Below are positions 40,731-50,144 of a DNA stretch of 53,750 bases, one piece after another (within the stretch, counting starts at the first letter, position 1; the number at the start of each line of letters is the position of its first letter). A program made the translations under genes and the position numbers. The DNA comes from DASWJZ01 sp050728815 (lineage in GTDB: Bacteria > Pseudomonadota > Alphaproteobacteria > Rhizobiales > Afifellaceae): the NCBI GenBank assembly GCA_050728815.1, contig JBOHKB010000237.1, forward strand, positions 1-53,750, read 5' to 3'. Below the pieces are notes generated by a model. It was not told the DNA's origin. It did no database searches and worked only from the letters and a program-made list of their open reading frames with translations.

Positions 40731-40754
40731 ACAACGCGGCTCGGCTCCGTCCGA

Positions 40755-41744
40755 TCACGTCTCCAACCCCTCGAACAGCGCAGTGGAAAGATAGCGCTCG
40801 GCGAACGAGGGGATGATGATCACGATGTTCTTGCCCGCCCATTCCGGCCGGCGCCCGACCTTGAGCGCCGCGGCGATCGCAGCGCCCGAGGAAATGCCGA
40901 CGGGGACGCCCTCGAGCCGGGCCGCGAGCCGCGCATAAGTGAACGCCTCCTCGTTCGTCGCCGTCACCACTTCGTCGTAGATTTTCGTGTCGAGCACGCC
41001 CGGAACGAAGCCTGCGCCGATTCCCTGGATCTTGTGCGGACCGGGCGTGCCGCCGGAGAGGATCGCGCTGTCCGCCGGCTCGACCGCTACGATGTGAAGG
41101 CCCGGCTTTCGAGGCTTCAGCACTTGTCCGACCCCGGTGATGGTGCCGCCCGTGCCGATGCCGGAGACGATCACGTCGACCTCGCCGCCCGTATCGTTCC
41201 AGATTTCTTCCGCCGTGGTGCGGCGATGGATCTCCGGGTTGGCCGGGTTCTCGAACTGCTGCGGGATGACGGCGTGCGGCGTCATCGCGGTCAGTTCCTC
41301 CGCCTTCAGGATGGCCCCGCGCATGCCCTTGGCGCCTTCCGTCAGCACGATCTCGGCGCCGAGCAGGCTCAGCATCTTGCGCCGCTCGACGCTCATCGTC
41401 TCGGGCATGATGAGGACGAGCCGGTAGCCCTTGGCGGCAGCGGCGAATGCGAGCGCGATGCCGGTGTTCCCCGAGGTCGGTTCCACAAGAGTGGTCTCGC
41501 CGGGCTTGATGCGACCGTCTTTCTCCATCGCCTCGATCATGGCGACGCCGATCCGGTCCTTCACGCTCGCGATTGGGTTGAAGAATTCGAGCTTGGCGAG
41601 GAGCTTGGCGTTGATGCCTTCTGCGCGCGCGATCTTGTCGAGGCGCACGATCGGCGTGTCGCCGATCGTCTCGGTGATCGAATCGTAGATGCGCCCCCGG
41701 CCGGGCGCGCGGCCGGTCGCAGCCTTCTGCGGTGCCTCGTTCAT
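40755..41744 (-). CDS. cysK: cysteine synthase A
   Basis: A 329-residue PLP enzyme, O-acetylserine sulfhydrylase. The PLP lysine is in NPIASVKDRIG, the substrate loop is TSGNTG, and GTGGTITGVGQVL forms the phosphate cradle. It makes cysteine from O-acetylserine and sulfide. A short N-terminal extension (to about residue 18) precedes the usual start. The convergent PIN gene ends 24 bp away. Confidence 0.93.
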   Translation of the reverse strand: MNEAPQKAATGRAPGRGRIYDSITETIGDTPIVRLDKIARAEGINAKLLAKLEFFNPIASVKDRIGVAMIEAMEKDGRIKPGETTLVEPTSGNTGIALAFAAAAKGYRLVLIMPETMSVERRKMLSLLGAEIVLTEGAKGMRGAILKAEELTAMTPHAVIPQQFENPANPEIHRRTTAEEIWNDTGGEVDVIVSGIGTGGTITGVGQVLKPRKPGLHIVAVEPADSAILSGGTPGPHKIQGIGAGFVPGVLDTKIYDEVVTATNEEAFTYARLAARLEGVPVGISSGAAIAAALKVGRRPEWAGKNIVIIIPSFAERYLSTALFEGLET

Positions 41745-41798
41745 CGTCGCCTCCTGTCGTTCGGGCGAACCTAGTGGAGAATGCTCTGAGAGGCGAGA

Positions 41799-42269
41799 TC
41801 AGCCGGTCGAGCCGAAGCCGCCGGCGCCCCGCGCGGTCTCGACGGAAAACTCCTCCACCACCCGGAAATTTGGGCGGAGGAGCGGCAAGAATACCACCTG
41901 CGCGATCCTGTCGCCCGGATTGATGACGACCGGCGACGTGCCGGCGGCGTTGCGGTTGACGAGCGGAATGAGCCATGGCCCGGCATAGTCCGGGTCGATG
42001 GTGCCGACCGACTGGCCAAGGATGATGCCGAGCCGCGCGCCGAGCCCGCTCCGCGCCAGCACGAAGGCGACGACGTCGGGACGGTTGATGAGGATCGCGA
42101 CGCCCGATGGCACCATGACCGCCGGGGACTGCGGCTCGATCGCAAGAGGGCCGTCGATGCAGGCGCGAAGGTCGATCCCAGCCGCCATGTCGGAGTGAAA
42201 CGTCGGCAAGCCCCATTCGTGGAGCCGCTGGTCGAGCACCTTCAGCTCGAATTCGATCTCAGCCGCCAC
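41799..42269 (-). CDS. dut: dUTP diphosphatase
   Basis: A 156-residue trimeric dUTPase. Motifs in order: AAGIDLRA, ARSGLGARLG, GTIDPDYAG, INPGDRIAQVVF and the flexible C-terminal ARGAGGFGSTG, which closes over the active site. It hydrolyses dUTP to dUMP, limiting uracil in DNA. It follows coaBC on the same strand, a conserved alphaproteobacterial order. Confidence 0.95.
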   Translation of the reverse strand: MAAEIEFELKVLDQRLHEWGLPTFHSDMAAGIDLRACIDGPLAIEPQSPAVMVPSGVAILINRPDVVAFVLARSGLGARLGIILGQSVGTIDPDYAGPWLIPLVNRNAAGTSPVVINPGDRIAQVVFLPLLRPNFRVVEEFSVETARGAGGFGSTG

Positions 42270-42335
42270 GCCGCCCGCCTCGCTTGCTTCGCGGGTGGGT
42301 TAGACGGCGGCGGGAATCGGCGCAAGTAACCGGGA

Positions 42336-43541
42336 TCAGTCCTTTCTCTGGAGATGCCGCGCAATCCGTTCCACGAGCCGGGCCGCCACCTCCGCCTTCG
42401 ACATTTCCGGCCAGTCCTCGACTCCGTTTGCAGTAACGACGTGCACGCGGTTCCTTGTTCCGCCCATCACGCCGGTCTCCGGCGATACGTCGTTAGCCAC
42501 GATCCAGTCGCAGTCTTTGCGGCGGAGCTTTTCCTTGGCGTTGGCGATCAGGTCTTCCGTCTCCGCGGCGAAGCCGATCAGAAGGCGCGGACGCTCACTA
42601 TGCCGCGCGAGGCCGGCGAGGATGTCGGGGTTCTCCGTCAAAGCGAGCTTTGGAGGCCCGGCGGCGGATTTCTTGATCTTCTCCGCGCTCTCCTCGACGC
42701 GCCAGTCGGCGACAGCTGCGGCCATCACGGCGATGTCGGCCGGCAGCGCCGCCTCCACCGCCTTCTGCATCTCGCGCGCGGTCGAGACGCCTACGGTGCG
42801 GACCCCCGATGGCGGCGCAATCTTGACCGGGCCGCTCACCAGAGTCACCTCCGCCCCCGCCGCGGCGAGCGCGGCTGCGATCGCATGGCCCTGCCGACCC
42901 GAGGAGCGGTTGGCGATGTAGCGCACCGAGTCGATCGGTTCGTGCGTCGGCCCCGACGTGACGACCGCGCGTAATCCCGCGAGCCGCCCGCTTCCTGAGA
43001 AGTGCGAAACGATAGCGGCAAGGATTGCCGCGGGCTCGGCCATGCGGCCAACGCCCGCCTCGCCCGCTTCGGCCATCTCGCCCTCATCCGGTCCGACGAA
43101 GCGGATCCCGTCGGCGGTAAGCTGGTGGACGTTCCGCCGCGTCCCCTGGTTCGACCACATGCGCGGGTTCATCGCGGGCGCGACGAGCACCTCCTTGTCG
43201 GTCGCAAGCAGCACAGCGGAAGCGAGGTCGTCGGCGAGCCCATGCGCCATCTTGGCGAGGAGATCGGCGGTCGCCGGCGCCACGACGACGAGGTCGGCTT
43301 CGCGCGACAACCGGATGTGCCCGATCTCGGGTTCCTCTGCGCTGTCGAAGAGGTCGCTCGAAACGTTCTCGCCGCTGATTGCAGCGACCGAAAGCGGCGT
43401 CACGAAGTGATGCGCCGAGCGGCTCATCGCCGCGCGCACGATTGCACCCTCGTCCTTCAGGCGGCGGATCAGCTCCAGCACCTTGTAGGCGGCGATGCCG
43501 CCGCCGATCACGATCAGAATGCGTTTTCCGGCCAGTGACAT
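42336..43541 (-). CDS. coaBC: bifunctional CoaBC (phosphopantothenoylcysteine synthase/decarboxylase)
   Basis: A 401-residue coenzyme A biosynthesis enzyme. The N-terminal CoaC domain shows IGGGIAAYK, IGHIRL with the catalytic His, and PAMNPRMW with the conserved Asn. The usual catalytic cysteine before GRMAEP is absent (GEMAEAGEAGVGRM), which I recall as common among alphaproteobacterial CoaBC. The CoaB domain begins near residue 190 (AVVTSGPTHEPID, YIANRSSGRQG) and continues with VMAAAVADWR. It lies between ubiB and dut. Confidence 0.93.
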   Translation of the reverse strand: MSLAGKRILIVIGGGIAAYKVLELIRRLKDEGAIVRAAMSRSAHHFVTPLSVAAISGENVSSDLFDSAEEPEIGHIRLSREADLVVVAPATADLLAKMAHGLADDLASAVLLATDKEVLVAPAMNPRMWSNQGTRRNVHQLTADGIRFVGPDEGEMAEAGEAGVGRMAEPAAILAAIVSHFSGSGRLAGLRAVVTSGPTHEPIDSVRYIANRSSGRQGHAIAAALAAAGAEVTLVSGPVKIAPPSGVRTVGVSTAREMQKAVEAALPADIAVMAAAVADWRVEESAEKIKKSAAGPPKLALTENPDILAGLARHSERPRLLIGFAAETEDLIANAKEKLRRKDCDWIVANDVSPETGVMGGTRNRVHVVTANGVEDWPEMSKAEVAARLVERIARHLQRKD

Positions 43542-43565
43542 AGCTAGCGATATAGCACGGAGGCG

Positions 43566-45137
43566 TTAGAAAACCGCCAAGGCGGCAATAACCACCAGGG
43601 CGACCACGCCGACGCGGATCGCCCAGCGCGTCCAATAAATTTCGTTCGCTTCCCTGTCGCCGACATGATCGGCGGCTCCCTCATCGCGTCTCCCTTCCTC
43701 ATCGGAAAGCGCTGCGAGACGCTCAACCGCGTTATCGAAACGTTTGAGCGTTTCCGGCAGGTTCTGCAGGAAGCGCCCGACCTCCCGGGCGCCCGCCGCG
43801 ACCTCTTCTAGCCGTCCCGCCGGGCCGAGGTTGCGCTCGATCCAGCCGCTGACGACCGGGTCGGCCGTCTTCCACATGTCGAATTCTGGGTCGAGCCGCC
43901 GAGCCACGCCCTCCACCACCACCATCGTCTTCTGTAGGAGCACCAGCTCCGGCCGTGTCTGCATGTCGAACAGTTCGGTCACCTCGAACAGCAGCCCGAG
44001 CAGCTTGGCCATGGAGATTTCGCTCGCGCGATGGCCGTGGATCGGCTCGCCGATTGCGCGGAGCGCTTGCGCGAAATCCTCTGCCGCGTGGGTGCCTGGC
44101 ACGTAGCCCGCCTCGATGTGCACCTCGGCGATGCGTTGATAATCGCGGCGAATGAAGCCATAGAGAATCTCGGCGAGGAAGCGCCGCTCCTTCGGCCCGA
44201 TACGGCCCATGATGCCGAGATCGACCGCGACCAGCCGCCCCTCCGCATCGACGAAGAGGTTTCCCTCGTGCATGTCGGCGTGGAAGAAGCCGTCGCGGAG
44301 CGCATGTCGCAAAAAGGACTGCACGACCGACGCGGCGATGCGCTCCGGATCGTGCCCGGCGGCGACGATCGCTACGCGGTCCCAGAGCCGCGTTCCCTCC
44401 ACCCACTCGGTAACAAGCACATCGCGGCCGGTGAGCTCCCAGTTCACTGCCGGAAGGCGGAAGTCCGACTCCGCCGTGATGTTCTCGGCCATCTCCGAAT
44501 AGGCGGCCGCCTCCAGCCGAAGGTCCATTTCCAGCGACACGCTCCGCTGCAGGATGCCCACCACGGCAATCGGCCGGAGCCGCCGCGCCTCCGGCGCGTT
44601 CCGCTCGATGAAGCGCGCCCCGGCATAGAATGTGCGGAGGTCGCGCGCGAAGAGCCGCCGGATGCCGGGCCGGAGCACCTTCACCGCGACGGTCTGCGTA
44701 CCCCCCTCGGGCAGCTTCAGCTCCGCCTTGTGCACTTGCGCGATGGACGCGGCGGCGACAGAGTCTGAGAAGCTTGCGAACGCGGCCTCGATGCGCTGCC
44801 CGAGCGAGGCCTCGACGATGGCACGCGCTTCCTCCGTCGGGAAAGGCGGCAGGTCGTCCTTCAGCGCGCTCAGCGCGTCCGCCAACTCTGCGCCGACTAT
44901 GTCGGGTCTGGTCGCGAGGAACTGCCCGAGCTTGATGTAGGAAGGGCCGAGCCGCTTCAGCGCGTCGAGCATGCGCCGTCCGCGCTCGGCCGGCGTCAGG
45001 CCGCGCGGCTCCAGCGAACGCGCCAGCCGGATCGGCCCCTGCGCCCGGATCGGCAGGTCCTCAACCGCCACAAACCCGAAGAAGCCGGCTCGGGCGAGCG
45101 CCAATCCGGCGCGTCCGAGCCGCACGAGATCGCGCAC
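43566..45137 (-). CDS. ubiB: UbiB ubiquinone biosynthesis atypical kinase/ATPase
   Basis: A 523-residue protein of the ABC1/ADCK family. The KxGQ motif is in YIKLGQFLATRPDI, the Ala-rich nucleotide loop is AAASIAQVHKAEL, and HADMHEGNLFVD and VDLGIMG are the kinase-like catalytic elements. The C terminus has a single membrane anchor (VGVVALVVIAALAVF). It supports extraction or handling of ubiquinone precursors. It starts 11 bp after ubiE and is probably cotranscribed with it. Confidence 0.93.
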   Translation of the reverse strand: MRDLVRLGRAGLALARAGFFGFVAVEDLPIRAQGPIRLARSLEPRGLTPAERGRRMLDALKRLGPSYIKLGQFLATRPDIVGAELADALSALKDDLPPFPTEEARAIVEASLGQRIEAAFASFSDSVAAASIAQVHKAELKLPEGGTQTVAVKVLRPGIRRLFARDLRTFYAGARFIERNAPEARRLRPIAVVGILQRSVSLEMDLRLEAAAYSEMAENITAESDFRLPAVNWELTGRDVLVTEWVEGTRLWDRVAIVAAGHDPERIAASVVQSFLRHALRDGFFHADMHEGNLFVDAEGRLVAVDLGIMGRIGPKERRFLAEILYGFIRRDYQRIAEVHIEAGYVPGTHAAEDFAQALRAIGEPIHGHRASEISMAKLLGLLFEVTELFDMQTRPELVLLQKTMVVVEGVARRLDPEFDMWKTADPVVSGWIERNLGPAGRLEEVAAGAREVGRFLQNLPETLKRFDNAVERLAALSDEEGRRDEGAADHVGDREANEIYWTRWAIRVGVVALVVIAALAVF

Positions 45138-45148
45138 ACTCTACCTCA

Positions 45149-45898
45149 CTAGAGCTTCCAGCCGGAATGGAGCGCCGCGATGCCGCCGGAGAAATTGCGG
45201 TAGCTCACGCGCTCGAAGCCGGCTTCGCGCAGCATGTCGGCAAAGCGCTCCTGGTTCGGAAACGTGCGGATCGATTCAACCAGATAACGGTAGGATTCGG
45301 CGTCCCCCGCCACCACCCGCCCGAGTTCCGGTATGACGTGGAACGAGTATGCCTCGTAGAGGCGGTCGAGCATCGGGGTATCGACCTCGGAAAATTCGAG
45401 GCAGAGGAACCGCCCGCCGCGCTTCAGCACGCGCCATGCCTCCGCGAGCGCGGCATCGATCCGCGGCACGTTGCGGATGCCAAAGGCGATCGTATAGGCA
45501 TCGAAGGTGCCGTCCTCGAAAGGCAGGGTTTCGGCATTTCCCTGCTGGAAAGTGATGCCGCCCGCGCCGAGCGCCTCCGCTCGCCCACGGCCCACCGCGA
45601 GCATCGCTTCGCTGCTGTCGACGACGGTTATTTCCGCGTGTCCCCCCGACCGCGCGGCAACGCGGAATGCGATGTCGCCGGTGCCGCCGGCGGCGTCGAT
45701 GAGCCGCCACTCCGCGCCGCGCTTCCGCGGGTTCAGCGCGCTCACCATTGCGTCCTTCCATAGCCGGTGCAGACCGCCCGACATCAGGTCGTTCATAAGG
45801 TCGTAGCGGCGCGCGACGCTCGAAAATACGTCGTCGACCATCGCCTGCTTGTCGGCGGGCGACACGTCGCGGAAGCCGAAGGGTACGCTGTCTGCCAT
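45149..45898 (-). CDS. ubiE: ubiquinone/menaquinone methyltransferase UbiE
   Basis: A 249-residue C-methyltransferase of the ubiquinone pathway. Motif I is LIDAAGGTGDIAFRVA; VARRYDLMNDLMSGGLHRLW and AFGIRNVPRIDAAL are UbiE signatures. The start at 45898 (MADSVPFGFRDVSPADK) is firm; the frame remains open far upstream, antisense to mutM, with no conservation. It diverges from mutM with a 99-bp gap containing both promoters. Confidence 0.95.
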   Translation of the reverse strand: MADSVPFGFRDVSPADKQAMVDDVFSSVARRYDLMNDLMSGGLHRLWKDAMVSALNPRKRGAEWRLIDAAGGTGDIAFRVAARSGGHAEITVVDSSEAMLAVGRGRAEALGAGGITFQQGNAETLPFEDGTFDAYTIAFGIRNVPRIDAALAEAWRVLKRGGRFLCLEFSEVDTPMLDRLYEAYSFHVIPELGRVVAGDAESYRYLVESIRTFPNQERFADMLREAGFERVSYRNFSGGIAALHSGWKL

Positions 45899-45997
45899 GC
45901 TGCTGCGGCACTTGCGGTATCTGAGCCGGCGCGACCATAACGGAATGCACGAAACCGCGCCATCAAGGCCGGGATTCATGGAAAAGGCGCCGACGCA

Positions 45998-46891
45998 ATG
46001 CCCGAACTGCCCGAGGTGGAAACGGTCCGGCGCGGGCTGGCGCCGGTGCTCGAGGGGGCGACGATCGAGCGGGTGGAGCTTCGCCGTCCCGACCTCCGTT
46101 TTCCGTTCTCCCCTCGCTTCGCCGCCCGCCTCAAGGGGCGGCGGATCACGGGGCTGGGGCGTCGCGCCAAGTATCTCCTCGCCGACATGGACGATGGAAG
46201 CCTGCTCCTCATGCATCTCGGCATGTCTGGGTCGTTCCGCATCGAGAAGGAGGGAGCGCGAAGCTCGCGGGAATTCGCCGGCGAGACTCTGTATTACGGG
46301 CGGCCGAAGAAGGACGCGCACGACCACGTGGTCTTCCATCTGAAGGGCCGGCCTCGCATCGTCTACAACGACCCGCGCCGCTTCGGTTTTATGCTGCTTC
46401 TGAAGCCGAAAGAGCGCGACGACCATCCGCTCCTCAGGGAGTTGGGCTTTGAGCCGAGCGGGAATGCGCTGTCCGCCGAAGCGCTGGCGCCGCGCCTTGC
46501 CGGCCGGACGGCGACGCTCAAGGCGATCCTCGGCGATCAACGTGTCATCGCAGGGCTCGGCAACATTTATGCCTGCGAGGCGCTGTGGCGCGCGCGGCTC
46601 TCGCCGCGCCGCGCGGCCGGCACGCTTGTGCGCGCCGACGGACGGCCGACCGAGCGCCTTGAACGGCTGATAGAGGCGGTGCGGGCCGTCGTCGCCGACG
46701 CGATCGAGGCAGGGGGTTCGTCGCTCCGCGACTATGTGCGGGCGGACGGAACGCTCGGACGTTTCCAGCAGCGCTTCGCCGTTTATGACCGCGAGGGCGA
46801 GCCGTGCCCGCGCAAGGGCTGCGGTGGCACGATCCGCCGCATCGTCCAGTCCGGCCGCTCGACCTTCTACTGTCCGGTCTGCCAGCGGTGA
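45998..46891 (+). CDS. mutM: formamidopyrimidine-DNA glycosylase
   Basis: A 297-residue Fpg/MutM that removes 8-oxoguanine. The N-terminal catalytic PELPEVETVRRGL, the lysine in RRAKYLL, the H2TH region (LGNIYACEALW) and the C-terminal zinc finger C-x4-C-x16-C-x2-C (CPRKGC, YCPVC) are all present. It diverges from ubiE, the standard order in Hyphomicrobiales. Confidence 0.95.
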   Translation: MPELPEVETVRRGLAPVLEGATIERVELRRPDLRFPFSPRFAARLKGRRITGLGRRAKYLLADMDDGSLLLMHLGMSGSFRIEKEGARSSREFAGETLYYGRPKKDAHDHVVFHLKGRPRIVYNDPRRFGFMLLLKPKERDDHPLLRELGFEPSGNALSAEALAPRLAGRTATLKAILGDQRVIAGLGNIYACEALWRARLSPRRAAGTLVRADGRPTERLERLIEAVRAVVADAIEAGGSSLRDYVRADGTLGRFQQRFAVYDREGEPCPRKGCGGTIRRIVQSGRSTFYCPVCQR

Positions 46892-46940
46892 GCGCGCGGC
46901 AGAACGCCGTGCCGAGCCTGCTCGGATCCTCCCGCTTCGC

Positions 46941-46969
46941 TTGACGGTCGGCGGCGCTCCACCTATAGG
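46941..46969 (+). promoter_or_regulatory. rpsT promoter
   Basis: TTGACG (46941-46946), a 17-bp gap and TATAGG (46964-46969) form a good sigma70-type promoter about 96 bp before the rpsT ATG. Confidence 0.7.
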
Positions 46970-47064
46970 AACCGGCGACTTGCATGCGGCCGCTGGCCGC
47001 ATTTGTTGTCTGTCGCAGCCCCCGCCGGGCGGCGCGGCTGACGCGCCAACATCAGGAACTCGAA

Positions 47065-47328
47065 ATGGCTAACACGCCTTCCGCCAAGAAAGCCGCGCGC
47101 AGAATTACGCACCGGACGGTCCTCAACAAAGTACCGCGCTCGCGCATGCGCAACTTCATCCGTAAGGTCGAGGAAGCGATCGCATCGGGCCAGAAGGAAG
47201 CGGCGCGCGCGGCGCTCAAGGAAGCGCAGCCGCACATCATGAAGGCGGCGTCCAAAGGCATCGTTCCTCGCAACACCGCCTCGCGAAAAGTGTCGCGCCT
47301 CGTGCACCGGATCGAAGCCCTCGCGTAA
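47065..47328 (+). CDS. rpsT: 30S ribosomal protein S20
   Basis: An 87-residue basic protein starting MANTPSAKKAARR, the usual S20 N terminus, with KASKGIVPRNTASRKVSRL near the end. The in-frame extension upstream (28 residues) is not conserved. It binds 16S rRNA in the 30S body. The next conserved gene in relatives is dnaA; here a 670-bp structured gap and a rhodanese gene intervene. Confidence 0.97.
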   Translation: MANTPSAKKAARRITHRTVLNKVPRSRMRNFIRKVEEAIASGQKEAARAALKEAQPHIMKAASKGIVPRNTASRKVSRLVHRIEALA

Positions 47329-47998
47329 CGGTTTCTCGGCCACACGCAGAGATAGAGGGGAAGGCGGCATTTTCCGCCCTCTCCCGGCGACCGGCGGCCA
47401 AAAGGCTTGCCGATGCTGGCACTAAAGCGCCAGATCCCCGCTTGGCTGCGTTTCGCGGCCCCGACTCCCGGGCCGGCACCGGCCGAGGAGTCGGATTGCC
47501 GGTTGATGCACGAAAATTCTACACTAAGGCCAAATAGATACGGGGCGCGCTGCAAGCGCGACCCGGAGTCGGGCCATGCGCCGGGTCGCGCGGACGACTT
47601 TCTGGCGCACACAAGAGACGGCGCACCTCGTGCCTCAAAGTTCTGGACTCCTTGATATTTGTGCGACAGCGCAGAGCGATTCTCGCCTTGCGTGTTCGGA
47701 TTCGGCGTTTCGCATGTCGCGCAGCGCATTGCCAGCCTCCCGTCGTTTGCTATGTTTGCATCCCGACGGGGTCACCCGGCAGCGCATTGAAGTAGGACCG
47801 GGGGGCTATTTCTCGGTTCGCCGCATTGTGGCGACGCAGGCGCTCCGTCGATTGGTTGCGTTGCCGGCGTGTGTCCCCTCTCCGCTAGGAGAGGTTCGGG
47901 TACGTCCTCTGCGTTTTCCGGAGGTGTGCCACATCTCTTTATTGGCGTCGGGACGCGGCCGGATTCGGGGTTCGGCCAGCGAGGGGAGTTTGCGTTCG
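47329..47998. other. structured non-coding region between rpsT and rhodanese gene
   Basis: No gene is supported here, although a frame is open from 47576. Three strong hairpins occur: 47461-47494 (CCGACTCC and GGCCGG pairing with CCGGCC and GGAGTCGG), 47557-47590 (CGCGACCCGG with CCGGGTCGCG, 14-base loop) and 47877-47894 (CCTCTCC/GGAGAGG). A weaker GGCGG/CCGCC hairpin at 47363-47378 may end rpsT transcription. No TTATCCACA-type DnaA boxes were found. Confidence 0.55.
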
Positions 47999-48433
47999 AT
48001 GGAACGGCGGTACCGGGGTGACGCGACCCCGGAGGAGGCTTGGAAGACATTGGCGGGCGAAGAGGGGGCCGCGCTCGTTGACGTGCGCACGACTGCCGAG
48101 TGGAGCTATGTCGGTCTGCCCGATCTCTCCGCCATCAGTGCGCCGCTCATCCGTGTCGAATGGCAGAAATTTCCGAGCGGCGAGGCCAATGCCGCCTTCG
48201 TCGCAGCGCTCGACGATGCGCTGAAGGACGAGGGCGCGAGCCGCGATGCTCCGATCTTCTTCATCTGCCGTTCCGGCGTCCGCAGCGCCTCCGCCGCCGC
48301 CGCAATGACGGCCGCCGGCTATTCGCGCTGCTACAACGTCGCCGGCGGCTTTGAAGGCAAGCGTGACGAGAACGGGCACCGGGGGACGGTGGACGGATGG
48401 AAAGCAGCGGGTCTGCCTTGGGTGCAGTCCTGA
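47999..48433 (+). CDS. rhodanese-like domain protein
   Basis: A 144-residue single-domain rhodanese. The active-site loop CRSGVRS carries the catalytic cysteine, and VDVRTTAEW is the conserved CH2A-type region. The start at 47999 (MERRYRGDATPEEAW) matches the domain; sequence upstream is not conserved although the frame is open. It may transfer sulfur from thiosulfate or persulfides in the cytosol. It lies 74 bp before dnaA. Confidence 0.85.
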   Translation: MERRYRGDATPEEAWKTLAGEEGAALVDVRTTAEWSYVGLPDLSAISAPLIRVEWQKFPSGEANAAFVAALDDALKDEGASRDAPIFFICRSGVRSASAAAAMTAAGYSRCYNVAGGFEGKRDENGHRGTVDGWKAAGLPWVQS

Positions 48434-48507
48434 TTGGTTCGGTGCGTGGGACGCGTACGCGTGGTGCGTAAGAACAAAACAACCGACGGATGACTTGGAG
48501 GCCTTTG

Positions 48508-49959
48508 ATGTCTGCAGGAGCGGCAAGAGGGCGGGAGCCCGCCCGGAAGGATCCGAAGGGAGCCGACGCTGTCGGCCAACGGGACGCCGCCGGCATGTGG
48601 GACCGCGTGCGAAGCCGGTTGCGCGCTGAACTTGGAGAGGACGTATTCAGTTCCTGGTTTGCCAGGGTCGACTTGGAGGGAGTGAACGCCGGAATCGTCC
48701 GGCTTTCGGTTCCGACGGTCTTCCTGAAGGGGTGGATAAAGTCGCACTATGGCGAGAAGATCCTGGGCCTCTGGCGCCAGGAAGACAAGGAGGTGCGGCG
48801 CGTCGACGTTTCGCGTCGGAGCGCCCTGCGTGTCGTCGCGGAGGAGCCGGTTGCCGTGCCCGCCGGCCGGCCTGCGCCTGCGCCAGCAGCCGAAGTGGGC
48901 GGCGATCGCTTCGCCGGCTCGCCGCTCGATCCGCGCCTGACCTTCGCGACCTTCTGCGAGGGCCGCTCGAACGACGTGGCCTGCCGCGCGGCGCGGGCTG
49001 TGGCGGGCGCGCCGGAGGGGAGCGCCCCAGCCTACAACCCGCTCTATATCCATGCCGGGGTGGGGCTGGGGAAGTCGCATCTCCTGCAGGCGATCGCCCA
49101 TGAGACGCAGGCGCGCGACCCACGGCGGCGTGCGCTCTATCTGACGGTAGAGCGCTTCACGATACAGTTCGTCTCTTCGCTCAGGGACCGCTCCGCACTC
49201 GACTTCAAGGAGCGGCTTCGATCGATCGACATCCTCCTGATCGACGATATGCAGTTCCTGACCGGCAAGCAGGTTCAGCAGGAGTTCTGCCACATGCTGA
49301 ACGCACTGCTCGACAGCGGCAAGCAGGTGGTGGTGGCGGCAGACAGGCCGCCCGCGGAGCTGGACGGCGTCGACGAGCGGGTGCGTTCGCGCATGAAGGG
49401 CGGCGTGGTGGTCGGCATGGCCGCGCCCGATCTCGCCATGCGGCGGCGCATCCTCGAAGGCAAGCGGCAGGCGGCCTGCGAGCGCAACCCGGGCCTCTAC
49501 ATACCGGACGCGGTGCTCGACTATGTCGCGCAGGTGGTCAGCACCAACGGCCGCGACCTCGACGGCGCGCTGAACCGCCTCGTCTGCCGCGCCGAGTTCT
49601 CCGACGCGCCGATGACGATGGAGGTTGCCGAAATGGCGATCGCCGATCTTGTCGGGGCCCGCGAGCCGCGGCGCATTCGCATTGAGGACATTCAGAAGGT
49701 CGTCGCCAGCCACTACAACGTGTCGAAGCACGATCTTCTGTCGGCGCGCCGCACTCGCGCCATCGTGCGGCCGCGGCAGATCGCGATGTACTTGGCCAAG
49801 ACCATGACGCCACGGTCGTTCCCGGAAATCGGCAAGCGCTTCGGCGGGCGTGACCACACGACCGTGCTTCACGCCGTGCGCAAGGTGGAGGAACTGGCCG
49901 CCGCCGACGAGTCTCTCGCCCAGGAAATCGAGCTTTTGAAGCGCTTAATACAGGATTGA
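48508..49959 (+). CDS. dnaA: chromosomal replication initiator DnaA
   Basis: A 483-residue initiator. Domain I is at about residues 28-95 (WDRVRSRLRAELGEDVFSSWF). The AAA+ core from about 135 has Walker A AGVGLGKS (K189) and Walker B ILLIDDMQF. Domain IV ends with FGGRDHTTVLHAVRKVEEL, the DnaA-box-binding signature. The ATG at 48508 has TTGGAGG upstream; an in-frame start at 48490 adds six residues. It begins the dnaA-dnaN-recF-gyrB block. Confidence 0.97.
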   Translation: MSAGAARGREPARKDPKGADAVGQRDAAGMWDRVRSRLRAELGEDVFSSWFARVDLEGVNAGIVRLSVPTVFLKGWIKSHYGEKILGLWRQEDKEVRRVDVSRRSALRVVAEEPVAVPAGRPAPAPAAEVGGDRFAGSPLDPRLTFATFCEGRSNDVACRAARAVAGAPEGSAPAYNPLYIHAGVGLGKSHLLQAIAHETQARDPRRRALYLTVERFTIQFVSSLRDRSALDFKERLRSIDILLIDDMQFLTGKQVQQEFCHMLNALLDSGKQVVVAADRPPAELDGVDERVRSRMKGGVVVGMAAPDLAMRRRILEGKRQAACERNPGLYIPDAVLDYVAQVVSTNGRDLDGALNRLVCRAEFSDAPMTMEVAEMAIADLVGAREPRRIRIEDIQKVVASHYNVSKHDLLSARRTRAIVRPRQIAMYLAKTMTPRSFPEIGKRFGGRDHTTVLHAVRKVEELAAADESLAQEIELLKRLIQD

Positions 49960-50144
49960 CCGGCAGCGCCGAGTGCGGCGCGCCGGCTCTTCGGTAGGGC
50001 CGGAAGGTGCAGTCGCGACCCTCCTCCCGGGCAGCGATTGCCGAGTCTTCCGGCTCTTGTCTTTCCCCGACTGCCGGGCCAAGTTCGCAAACTTGACACG
50101 CGCCGGCCCGCGAGATTCGGCCGGCCCCCACGGATTGAAAAATC

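Noticed and set aside
45899..47002. N-terminal extension of ubiE on the minus strand
   Set aside because: Runs antisense through mutM and lacks conservation; the UbiE start at 45898 is standard.
47576..47998. N-terminal extension of the rhodanese protein
   Set aside because: Open frame but no conserved sequence and overlaps hairpins; domain begins at 47999.
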